The notes below the pieces were generated by a model. It was not told the origin of the DNA, ran no database searches, and saw nothing but the letters and a program-made list of their open reading frames with translations. A stretch of DNA of 53,100 nt. Origin: Lachnospiraceae bacterium (lineage in GTDB: Bacteria; Bacillota; Clostridia; Lachnospirales; Lachnospiraceae). Location: positions 1 through 53,100 of the forward strand of contig JALEPL010000017.1 of assembly GCA_022766245.1 (NCBI GenBank), in the 5' to 3' direction. Positions within the stretch are counted from its first letter, which is position 1. Each line of letters opens with the position of its first letter. This document shows positions 8,269 through 16,010 of this stretch, piece by piece. Both the position numbers and the translations under genes were made by a program.

Positions 8269-9876
8269 TTATGATAATGCATTTGATATTATTTCTAATT
8301 TGTTAACTAGTTTCTTGATTTGCTCAATAATTCTCTGTTGTTCATTAAGAGGAGGAATAGGTATTAAATAATGTTTTATTACATCAAATGGAGGTATGTT
8401 CTTCAAAGCAATTCCATGACTATGCTCTTGTGCCGATTCTTTTAACTTGAAATCAAAATAAAGTAGATAAAAGTCTAATATGTTCAAATCAAATAGTGAA
8501 ATTTTCATAAGAGCTTGATTAATGATACCTTTTCTTATATTTGAGGGCATAACATATGATTCTCCAATAGTCCCAGCACAGCTAACAATTATATCATTTG
8601 GGAAAACTTCAAATCCCCTAAGAGATTCATATTTTTCTTCTGATATATAGTAGCCACCCAGTGTTGCATCTTTATTTATAGCATTTTTCTGCTCATATAT
8701 TTTTACAGCTGATGGAGAATTCGGAACAAACATTGCTTTTGTTAGGCTACTACCAAAAGGCCCTTTTTTATATAGAGCCAATGAACCAAGTCTGCTCCAT
8801 TCCCATCCTTCTGGCAACTCAAAGGGAAGCTCGTCATCTATACAAATTGTTTTTCCGTTAAAGGTTTCATAATAAGAGTTATCATCACCTTTGAAGATAA
8901 TAGATTCCTTCTTGTCTCGCTTAATTTTACCTTGTTTTATCAGTTCTTCTTTTTCTGCACGAATGCGTTCCAAGAGGACTGAAGCTGGTTCATCATTCGG
9001 GTCTTGTGGAACAAGTTTACCACGGATGGCAAGGTCGAGGATTTTGGATTTGGTATTGGAAAGTGCAACTTCAAGTTCTCCATTGTTAATATCAATTATA
9101 TCTACAAGTTTTATATCATTCTCGATTGCTTGCGCAAGCTTCACTTGTTCTCTTATTGGAGCAATGGGTATTAGCGTACTAAGAATCCTTTCAAGAGCTA
9201 ACTTTGGCATTGCAACTTGATGAGTTTTATCTTGAAACTGTTCTTGAACAAATCTGCTCAACATCACATAGCATAAGTATGTCTTGTTGATTGAAATATC
9301 ACATACTTTTACAGCATTTTCAGTTAAATTCATTCCGTCTAATTCGTCAGGTACCTCTCCGACCACACCAATTGTTCCGGCAATAGTTACATACAAGTCA
9401 TTTTTAGAAATAGTATATGCTTTTATAGCTTCAAAAACTTCATCTGAAATATATTTTAAACCAGTTGTGTTGATTGATCGATTTTTCATATCTGTAACAC
9501 GAATATATGCATGTTCTGTAATTGTATCTGAAAATGACATACCTTTCGGGAGACGTTTACCTCCTTTTACAGAAGCAAGGTTTCTGATTCTACACCATTC
9601 CCACCCTTCCGGCACCTCAAACGGTATCTCATCCTCAATGCATTTCACGGTTCCGTCCTGGAACTTCTCATAATGTAAATTATCCTCACCCTTAAAAATG
9701 ATAGTATCATTTTTTATATCCTTGGCCTTGAGTTTTCCCTCCTTAACCATCTGCTGCTTTTCTGCTCGGATTTTTTCAAGCAGCACAGACGCTGGCTCAT
9801 CATTTGGATCCTGGGGAACAAGCTTCCCTCTTATTGCCAAGTCTAATATTTTCTGACGTAATGCTTTTGTATCCAT
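8269..9876 (-). CDS. hsdS: Type I restriction-modification specificity subunit (expressed copy)
   Basis: HsdS recognises the bipartite target and joins HsdM and HsdR. It is 535 aa. The N-terminal conserved segment begins MDTKALRQKILDLAIRGK and is followed by a spacer helix. Then come recognition domain A (from about residue 95), the central repeat of the same KILDLAIRGKLVPQDPNDEP segment (about 275-295), domain a, and a closing helix. The segment duplication gives the pseudo-twofold symmetry of HsdS. It is the only copy with a start codon and a ribosome binding site (GGAAGG, somewhat far at about 14 nt). It is the last gene of the hsdR-hsdM-HEPN-hsdS run. Its DNA from 9683 downwards lies within the invertible segment. 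Confidence 0.95.
   Translation of the reverse strand: MDTKALRQKILDLAIRGKLVPQDPNDEPASVLLEKIRAEKQQMVKEGKLKAKDIKNDTIIFKGEDNLHYEKFQDGTVKCIEDEIPFEVPEGWEWCRIRNLASVKGGKRLPKGMSFSDTITEHAYIRVTDMKNRSINTTGLKYISDEVFEAIKAYTISKNDLYVTIAGTIGVVGEVPDELDGMNLTENAVKVCDISINKTYLCYVMLSRFVQEQFQDKTHQVAMPKLALERILSTLIPIAPIREQVKLAQAIENDIKLVDIIDINNGELEVALSNTKSKILDLAIRGKLVPQDPNDEPASVLLERIRAEKEELIKQGKIKRDKKESIIFKGDDNSYYETFNGKTICIDDELPFELPEGWEWSRLGSLALYKKGPFGSSLTKAMFVPNSPSAVKIYEQKNAINKDATLGGYYISEEKYESLRGFEVFPNDIIVSCAGTIGESYVMPSNIRKGIINQALMKISLFDLNILDFYLLYFDFKLKESAQEHSHGIALKNIPPFDVIKHYLIPIPPLNEQQRIIEQIKKLVNKLEIISNALS
8867..9058 (-). repeat. Inverted repeat IR2, right arm
   Basis: This is the counterpart of 6057-6251 inside the expressed hsdS, about 90% identical in reverse complement. 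The mismatches are mostly at third codon positions, so this arm is older or less often homogenised than IR1. Confidence 0.85.
9595..9683 (-). repeat. Inverted repeat IR1, right arm (89 bp)
   Basis: This is the partner of 5495-5583. It lies in the expressed hsdS after the first 65 or so codons, so the start codon, first helix and expression signals stay fixed outside the invertible 4.2-kb segment while everything downstream can be exchanged. Confidence 0.93.
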
Positions 9877-9948
9877 ACTATATCAGTTCCTTCCGATATT
9901 TCTATCCAATTGTATTTTTACAATCTACCATAAAATCTGTCGGTATTA

Positions 9949-9976
9949 TTGACTTTTTATCTGCATATGCTATACT
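9949..9976 (+). promoter_or_regulatory. Promoter of an antisense small RNA
   Basis: TTGACT (9949-9954) and TATACT (9971-9976) are separated by 16 bp on the plus strand. This is the best-looking promoter in the island, pointing away from hsdS and into the HEPN-hsdS gap, where no plus-strand gene exists. It should start RNA near 9982-9984. Confidence 0.75.
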
Positions 9977-9981
9977 GTGAA

Positions 9982-10073
9982 TAAGCTAACTCGTGATGGA
10001 TAAGGCTGGGTTCCCGGATGGGAGTAGGTGTATACCAAGAATTCCTTTGCCCCTGGGGTCAGCTTATTTTTTT
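9982..10073 (+). ncRNA. Putative structured RNA of about 90 nt, antisense to the HEPN-hsdS junction
   Basis: Starting from the promoter at 9949-9976, the predicted transcript ends in AGCTTATTTTTTT. Its 5' end AATAAGCT (9980-9987) pairs with AGCTTATT (10061-10068), closing the RNA into a ring with a terminator-like 3' T-run (10067-10073). The interior is G/C-richer than the island and holds small self-complementary parts such as TCCC-GGAT-GGGA and GGT-GTAT-ACC. On the minus strand the stem has no T-run, so it is not the HEPN gene's terminator. The stem overlaps the HEPN stop codon (10064-10066). I do not recognise it as a known family. It could be a partner or antitoxin RNA of the HEPN protein, or an antisense regulator of hsdS. 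Confidence 0.65.
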
Positions 10074-11029
10074 GCATTTTTTAGCCTTTCCACAATATGG
10101 TTCGGATCTTTTTGAATCTCTCCCACAATCAATTCTATCGCCTGCATAGAATATGTGTACGAGGGCTGGTCATACTGTTTATGAATGTAACAGTATTTTT
10201 CGTTCTCTTTTATACCATATACTTTATTAAACAAATCAAAAATATACCGATTCATGTCAAATGAAATCCCAACAGATTGCAATCTACGTGAAATTTCTTT
10301 GATTGCAGTCTTCATTGTATACTTATGCGTATTGTTTGGATCTTTCATTTCTTTAATTATTTTCACACCCGTTTCAGCGTTCTTATCTATATAGACAAAT
10401 GAAGTTGCCTGATTTTTATCCTTGGTTATAAAATGTAAATGTTCAATTTTAATCGCAAATGATTGGTTATTTTCCGCTATCATTGGCTCTAATTGTTCAT
10501 TGGTTGCAATAATTTTATTTGCAATCTCCTCGGGATATTTTGCGCGAATTGTATTTTCATCAAGAGCTTTCATACTTACAGCCAATGTAAGAAAATTCTG
10601 TGGAACAACTTCAGTCATATCAACACCATGAAATTCCTGCATCTTTTCAACATAATTCAGAACACATGCTTGAAAAAGCGGTATATAAATCATTTCGTAT
10701 TCTTCTGTCACAAAATGAGTACTGGTATTCCTTAATTCAATAATTTTTGAAAGATTTTTTCTCAACGGAGATTTTTCATTTGTAAAAATCTTTTGCAGGC
10801 AATTTTCTAACGTAATCGTCCTATCCAGATTATCTTTATAGTAAATACTCTCATTTCCATATTTGTTTATCATATGAGCTTTCAACATCAGCTCCCATGC
10901 ATTGCATATAAAAAAGCTAAATCCCTCAACTCTATACTTAATTGTGGGTTTGTTGTAAATCTCTATTGCCATGACAAACGCTTCTTTAGATTTTTCTATC
11001 AATTTTTCCTGTAACATCATATCCCCCAT
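10064..11029 (-). CDS. HEPN-domain protein, DUF3644-like, embedded in the RM operon
   Basis: This 321-aa cytoplasmic protein resembles DUF3644 proteins, which occur beside type I restriction genes. The N-terminal half is helical (KPTIKYRVEGFSFFICNAWE at about 27-46 is a family landmark). It carries the HEPN ribonuclease motif R-x4-H as R100-NTST-H105. HEPN proteins with this motif are usually metal-independent RNases acting as toxins or abortive-infection effectors. The C-terminal half is unassigned. The ATG follows AAGGAG with 9-nt spacing. The gene starts 21 nt after hsdM and precedes hsdS by 187 bp, so it is part of the RM operon. Its 3' end overlaps a putative antisense RNA. An effector that fires when restriction fails is an inference only. 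Confidence 0.8.
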   Translation of the reverse strand: MGDMMLQEKLIEKSKEAFVMAIEIYNKPTIKYRVEGFSFFICNAWELMLKAHMINKYGNESIYYKDNLDRTITLENCLQKIFTNEKSPLRKNLSKIIELRNTSTHFVTEEYEMIYIPLFQACVLNYVEKMQEFHGVDMTEVVPQNFLTLAVSMKALDENTIRAKYPEEIANKIIATNEQLEPMIAENNQSFAIKIEHLHFITKDKNQATSFVYIDKNAETGVKIIKEMKDPNNTHKYTMKTAIKEISRRLQSVGISFDMNRYIFDLFNKVYGIKENEKYCYIHKQYDQPSYTYSMQAIELIVGEIQKDPNHIVERLKNAKK

Positions 11030-11050
11030 AATTATTTACTCCTTGCAAAT

Positions 11051-12484
11051 CTACTCTTCTATGTCCCCAATTAAACTCTTGAGTGCCTCAACAGCATGAT
11101 TAATGTTTGATGCCTTTTCTTCAATTTCTGCAAGCAGCTCAGCAAGCGTTCTGTCATCTACGGCATCACCGGAACGAATCCACGTAATATCCAAGCTGGT
11201 TTTATCCCGTGTAAGAATATCTTTTTCATAGCTGAATTTTCTCCAACGGCCCTCTGGGTTCTCCTCAGACCACGTTTCCTTACGATCCTCCATATGACCT
11301 GCGCAATAGCATTCCACAAATTCATCAAAATAGCTTCTTGTAAGAGGATTGGTCTTACCGAAAGATGGCATATTGGTACGAAGATCATAAATCCACACAT
11401 CTTTCGTATTTCCTTCATCCTTAGTTCCTCTGTCAAAGAAAAGAACATTTGTCTTAACACCCTGCGCATAGAAAATTCCTGTAGGAAGCCGAATAATCGT
11501 ATGAAGATTACATTTTTCCATCAAATCTTTACGGATTTTCTCACCATCATTGTCTGCAAATAAAACATTGTCAGGAAGCACTACGGCTGCTCTTGCTTTT
11601 CCATTTGTATTAAGGGAACGATAAATATGCTGAAGAAAATTAAGCTGTTTATTACTGGTCATATAAGTTAAATCATCTCTGCTGGCACGCTCTCCCCCTT
11701 TCTTTGTTCCAAATGGCGGATTGGTAAGTACAACATCATAGTTTTTTAACACCTTTCCTTGATTAGACAAGGTATCACACAGATATATTTCACCCTCAAT
11801 GTCATGAAGCATAGCGTTCATAAGTGCAAGTCTATGCGTTTCATGAACAAGCTCAGCCCCTGTAAACGCCTCATATTTTTGAAAGCGCTGTTCTTCTTCT
11901 GACAGATCGAACAAATCATTTGTATGGTTCTTCACATATCTGTCAGCAGCGATCATAAATCCATAAGTACCGCATGCAGGATCATTGCACTTCTCTCCAG
12001 GCTGTGGCGCAATCAGTTCCGTCATAATATCAATAAGCACACGTGGTGTAAAATACTGACCCGCACCGGATTTTTTCTCATTTGCATTTTTCTCTAGCAA
12101 ACCTTCATAAAGATTTCCAAGTCCTTCTTCCTTGGCGCTGTACCAATCAAGGTCATCAATGCTTGTAATGATTTTTTTTAGATTTGCCGGTTCATCAATT
12201 TTACTACTTGCCCCGGAATAAATATGTTGAATCTTGCCTTTTCCGTTTTCTCCCAATTCCTGTAACAGCGTCGCATAAAATCTTTTTAATTCGATCCCAT
12301 CCTTACTGCAAAGCTGATCCCATCTATATTCTTCCGGAATATTTTTTTCTGCACCTGTTTCCTTTGCCATTTTCAGAAAAAGTATATAGGTAAGCTCAGT
12401 AACATAATCTTGATATGTAATTCCGTCATCCCGAAGTACATTACAAAGATTCCATAGTTTAGCCACTATTTCATTGTTTGTCAT
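11051..12484 (-). CDS. hsdM: Type I restriction-modification DNA methyltransferase subunit
   Basis: HsdM is an N6-adenine methyltransferase; two copies pair with one HsdS to methylate the target. At 477 aa it is of normal length. An N-terminal helical HsdM_N domain (about 1-130) precedes the catalytic domain. The SAM-binding motif I is DPACGTYGF (about 165-173) and the catalytic motif IV is NPPF (about 256-259), the N-P-P-F form of N6-adenine enzymes. The ATG follows TAGGAG. It lies 20 nt downstream of hsdR and is cotranscribed with it. No damage is seen. Confidence 0.96.
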   Translation of the reverse strand: MTNNEIVAKLWNLCNVLRDDGITYQDYVTELTYILFLKMAKETGAEKNIPEEYRWDQLCSKDGIELKRFYATLLQELGENGKGKIQHIYSGASSKIDEPANLKKIITSIDDLDWYSAKEEGLGNLYEGLLEKNANEKKSGAGQYFTPRVLIDIMTELIAPQPGEKCNDPACGTYGFMIAADRYVKNHTNDLFDLSEEEQRFQKYEAFTGAELVHETHRLALMNAMLHDIEGEIYLCDTLSNQGKVLKNYDVVLTNPPFGTKKGGERASRDDLTYMTSNKQLNFLQHIYRSLNTNGKARAAVVLPDNVLFADNDGEKIRKDLMEKCNLHTIIRLPTGIFYAQGVKTNVLFFDRGTKDEGNTKDVWIYDLRTNMPSFGKTNPLTRSYFDEFVECYCAGHMEDRKETWSEENPEGRWRKFSYEKDILTRDKTSLDITWIRSGDAVDDRTLAELLAEIEEKASNINHAVEALKSLIGDIEE

Positions 12485-12504
12485 TTGCTATTTCTCCTAA
12501 CGTC

Positions 12505-15500
12505 TTATATTGCCTCGTACATTGCATCGTTAATCTCTGCAATAAATTCATCCAACTTATTTCCAAAAGCTTTATTTACAACATTGTATCCACCTTTGTT
12601 TACAAAAGCTGCCGATTCAAAAGTTTCTCGATTCAATATCGTTTCTTTCAGTAATTGAGATTCAATACGATCAAGCCAGCCAATCTGCACTTTCGTCAAC
12701 TCCGGATGTGCCTTCTTTACCTTTGCCACAGCATTGTGAATTCTGTCATCCTTACTAATAAGTACGTCGCCAATACTCCGTTGTCTGATAAAACTGATTA
12801 TATCTGCAGCAATATCTTCGTTTGTCATATCTTTCCATGCCGTTTTAAGCATAGTTTCACTAAAATTATTGCGATCCAATATTAGCTTGAGTTCCTTCAA
12901 AGACTGCCTTGTCAAATCCTGTGGTCTTGTTGCGACTATTCTTAGCGCAGCAATTTCATTAAGATGTGTGTCTATGAAATTGCGAAACTCCTTCAGATAG
13001 TCTTCCGGTCTAGTGGCATCCCCATATCCCCGTTCATGTGCCCTAAGCTCATCCTTTTCACTGCTAATTGCTTTTCCATGTTCTCTCGGCAAACGTTTGA
13101 TATACTGAAATGCAGATCTATTGGTCTTAATCAGTTCCTCTGCCTTATCTGTATCTAAGTTCCTAATTTCTTTCACAAATTGTTCAGGCGTAAATTTTGT
13201 AATTTGGGCAAACTGATCCTTATAATCTCGACTCATCCCCGTCAGATTTCGCCTGATTTTGGCAATGATCATGTCTATCTGGTTTTTCTTTTGAGCTTGT
13301 GTTTCTAACGCATCGAAACCATCTACCAGATCTTCAAAGGTGGTCTTCGTATTCACAACAATCGGTTTCATATTTGTAACCGGTTCCAGTGCATTATATA
13401 CACCTACCGCATCATATATCTCAAAATGCGATTTTCCAATATCATCACAGAGTCGTGTTGCCCGTCCAAGCATCTGCTCAAACAAAATACGCGATTTAAT
13501 TCGTCTCAGGAAAACAAGATTCTCGATTTCTTCCACATCAATTCCTGTTGTAAGAAGATCGACTGTTACAACGATATTCGGATATGTGTCGTTTTTAAAC
13601 TTTCTAATTACTTCATTGATTCTTTTCTGATTCCCATTTTCTATAGAACCTGTAATTTTCATTATAGCTTCTGAACTTATCCCTTGCTCAGAATAAATCT
13701 CTTGAAGTATTCTTGTAACCATATCTGCATGAGAATCATCAACCGCAAACACAAGAGTCTTTCCTCTCTCATTAGGGTCTATGTCTTTGGCAATCTCCGT
13801 AAGAACCGTTCTATTGAAATTCTCAGTAACGACTTGCTTATTAAACTTATCTACTTCAAATTTCAAGTCATCATCCAACTTTTCCGAATTCAAAATTTGC
13901 TTTGTCACTGGATCATAAATTGGAACTGTGGACCCGGCTTCGAAAGTAATTCCCTCCTCACTCAATTTTGTTTTGATAATATGTGGTGCATCATGATCCA
14001 CAAGATATCCGTCAATAACAGCAGTCCTATAATCATAGGTATAGACAGGACTTCCAAAAATCTCTGTTGTCTGTAATGCCGGTGTCGCTGTAAGTGCAAT
14101 CTTTATTGCATCGAAGTAATCAATTACAGAGCGATATTTACTTCTATAATCATCCTGGTCTCGATATAGCATTTCCTCTTCTGCCATATCCTTATCCAAG
14201 ATGTACCCACGATGCGCTTCATCTACTATTATCAAGTCATAATCCGTTGATCCAAGCCTATAGTCCGAATCATCATATAGCACCCGCTTGACAAGACTTT
14301 GTACCGTACAAATGTGAACCTTGGTATCCTTATCAAATTCCTTGTCCTTCAATTCCTTTACATCATATATCTGATTTAAAGTTAGCAAATCCTTCAGCTT
14401 GACTTCCCTGAAAGTGTCCATTGTCTGCTCACCAAGGGCATTTCTATCAACCAAGTAAAGTATTCGTTTAAATCTCTTGGCTGTTAGGAACCTATACACC
14501 ATTCCAAGAACTGTTCGTGTTTTCCCAGTACCGGTAGCCATTGCAAGTAATACAGTTTTCTTATGCTCATTGATGATTGCATTTTCCGCTGCTTTAATAG
14601 CTTCAATCTGATAGTATCTCAGGTTAAGGCCACCCGAGCTTTCAAGTTCTTCATATCCAGTAGCTATAAGCTTCTTATTTGCCTCATCAACATCCTTTTG
14701 TAAATCAAGAATCATTTCCTCCGGTCTTGGCCATGCATCTACCGCAGTTGGAATGTTAAATGGCTCTCTTGTATCCAGTCCCCATATTCCCGATTTTTCT
14801 TTATATTGTTCAAGATAAGGGCGACCATTCGTAGCATATACGAACGGGACATAATAATCCCCAAATTTTTTCAATACGTACTTCTGATCCTGCACCCTAA
14901 TATTTTTGGCATAGTCTTTTGCCTGAACATTTAATGCGCCAAACACATCCGTATCCATCTTCTTGGCTTCCACAATTGCCACAAGTGTCTCCCCGATAAA
15001 TAACGCATAATCAGCATATCCTTTATTACCAAGGCTACTATCAGTAGGCCATTCAGCAATTGCTTTATAAGTATTTTTCTCCGGTCTACTCCCCTTTGAA
15101 TAGCGAATATTCTCAGTGTCTGCATCCCATCCCGCACGTCGGAGTTGCTCATCAATCAGTTCTCTTGTTTGTGCTTCCGAAAGATGTACACTCACAGCTT
15201 TTTGATATGCCGTCGCTCTTCTCTTTGAATCTGCCTTGCCGTTTCTTCTGATTGTTTCGATTTCTGCCTCTAGTGCAGCATATTTCGCTTCAAGTTCACT
15301 ATTCTCTTTCGCGAGAATATCAGCTCTGACCATCATATCAACAGGCTCAATATATTGTGCCGGTTCATAAGTATAATCCCCGTATGTCTGCATAAACCAT
15401 ACACCAAGATTAAACGTCAACCGCAAATTATCTTTCGCTCTTTTCAAATCATCATCGCCGTTATGTGTTGCGTCATTCCTCATCTTTCGAATTACATAAA

Positions 15501-15747
15501 GTGTATCATCTATATCTCTTGGCAAAAGATCCTGCTTCTTCAGGAGTTTTATTCGATTTGCATGTGTATTATCATAATCCGGCTCTTCAATCCCATCATA
15601 TGCAAGCATGTATTTAACCAATCTTTCAGCAAACATACCCTGCTTAATCATGGATGTATTTGGATCAGAATACACATAATTCTCCGCCAATTCTCCCGTA
15701 TTTCCAAGATCTTCCCAATAATTTTTCAAAAAAGTAAAATTCCCCAT
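12505..15747 (-). CDS. hsdR: Type I restriction enzyme endonuclease/translocase subunit
   Basis: HsdR cuts unmodified DNA after ATP-driven translocation. It is 1080 aa. An N-terminal helical region like DUF4145 (about 1-120) is followed by a coiled coil (about 140-170) and the HsdR nuclease core of the PD-(D/E)xK type, with YALFIGETLVAIVEAKK at about 245-262. The SF2 helicase has Walker A ATGTGKT (about 401-407) and Walker B DEAH (about 507-510), and is followed by RecA-like motifs such as GRATR. A C-terminal EcoEI-type domain is present. The start follows GGAAGGAG. It is the first gene of the operon hsdR-hsdM-HEPN-hsdS. Nothing is recognised in the 263 bp upstream beyond AT-rich DNA. Confidence 0.96.
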   Translation of the reverse strand: MGNFTFLKNYWEDLGNTGELAENYVYSDPNTSMIKQGMFAERLVKYMLAYDGIEEPDYDNTHANRIKLLKKQDLLPRDIDDTLYVIRKMRNDATHNGDDDLKRAKDNLRLTFNLGVWFMQTYGDYTYEPAQYIEPVDMMVRADILAKENSELEAKYAALEAEIETIRRNGKADSKRRATAYQKAVSVHLSEAQTRELIDEQLRRAGWDADTENIRYSKGSRPEKNTYKAIAEWPTDSSLGNKGYADYALFIGETLVAIVEAKKMDTDVFGALNVQAKDYAKNIRVQDQKYVLKKFGDYYVPFVYATNGRPYLEQYKEKSGIWGLDTREPFNIPTAVDAWPRPEEMILDLQKDVDEANKKLIATGYEELESSGGLNLRYYQIEAIKAAENAIINEHKKTVLLAMATGTGKTRTVLGMVYRFLTAKRFKRILYLVDRNALGEQTMDTFREVKLKDLLTLNQIYDVKELKDKEFDKDTKVHICTVQSLVKRVLYDDSDYRLGSTDYDLIIVDEAHRGYILDKDMAEEEMLYRDQDDYRSKYRSVIDYFDAIKIALTATPALQTTEIFGSPVYTYDYRTAVIDGYLVDHDAPHIIKTKLSEEGITFEAGSTVPIYDPVTKQILNSEKLDDDLKFEVDKFNKQVVTENFNRTVLTEIAKDIDPNERGKTLVFAVDDSHADMVTRILQEIYSEQGISSEAIMKITGSIENGNQKRINEVIRKFKNDTYPNIVVTVDLLTTGIDVEEIENLVFLRRIKSRILFEQMLGRATRLCDDIGKSHFEIYDAVGVYNALEPVTNMKPIVVNTKTTFEDLVDGFDALETQAQKKNQIDMIIAKIRRNLTGMSRDYKDQFAQITKFTPEQFVKEIRNLDTDKAEELIKTNRSAFQYIKRLPREHGKAISSEKDELRAHERGYGDATRPEDYLKEFRNFIDTHLNEIAALRIVATRPQDLTRQSLKELKLILDRNNFSETMLKTAWKDMTNEDIAADIISFIRQRSIGDVLISKDDRIHNAVAKVKKAHPELTKVQIGWLDRIESQLLKETILNRETFESAAFVNKGGYNVVNKAFGNKLDEFIAEINDAMYEAI

Positions 15748-16010
15748 TTTTCAAACTCCTTCCCATAATTTTATATTATCAGAACAATTTCTCATTCAAA
15801 AATGTGTAATCCTCTTTTTAATCAAAAGAGCGAAAACACTATTTATATTATATTCGATAAAACCTGCACTTTCAACATATTAACTGGAAGAAAATCTCTT
15901 CAACATACGCAAAAAACTGCCACCTCAACGACTCAGATTCTTGATCAGTCGCTAAAGCAACAGCCTTTCGTCATATGCCTAAATAATCTTTTTCTTTTGG
16001 ACTCCGTAAT

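Noticed and set aside
6794-9876. A single hsdS interrupted by insertion of the recombinase gene
   Set aside because: The hsdS at 8269-9876 is complete with both halves and its own stop; the half cassette duplicates a second half with a different recognition domain.
9980-10068. AATAAGCT...AGCTTATT stem as terminator of the HEPN gene
   Set aside because: On the minus strand the stem is followed by CACAGTATAG with no T-run; the T-run is on the plus side.
15748-16010. Small plus-strand gene in the gap before hsdR
   Set aside because: An 88-codon frame exists but has no ribosome binding site, runs into the kinase gene and has low-complexity AT-rich content.
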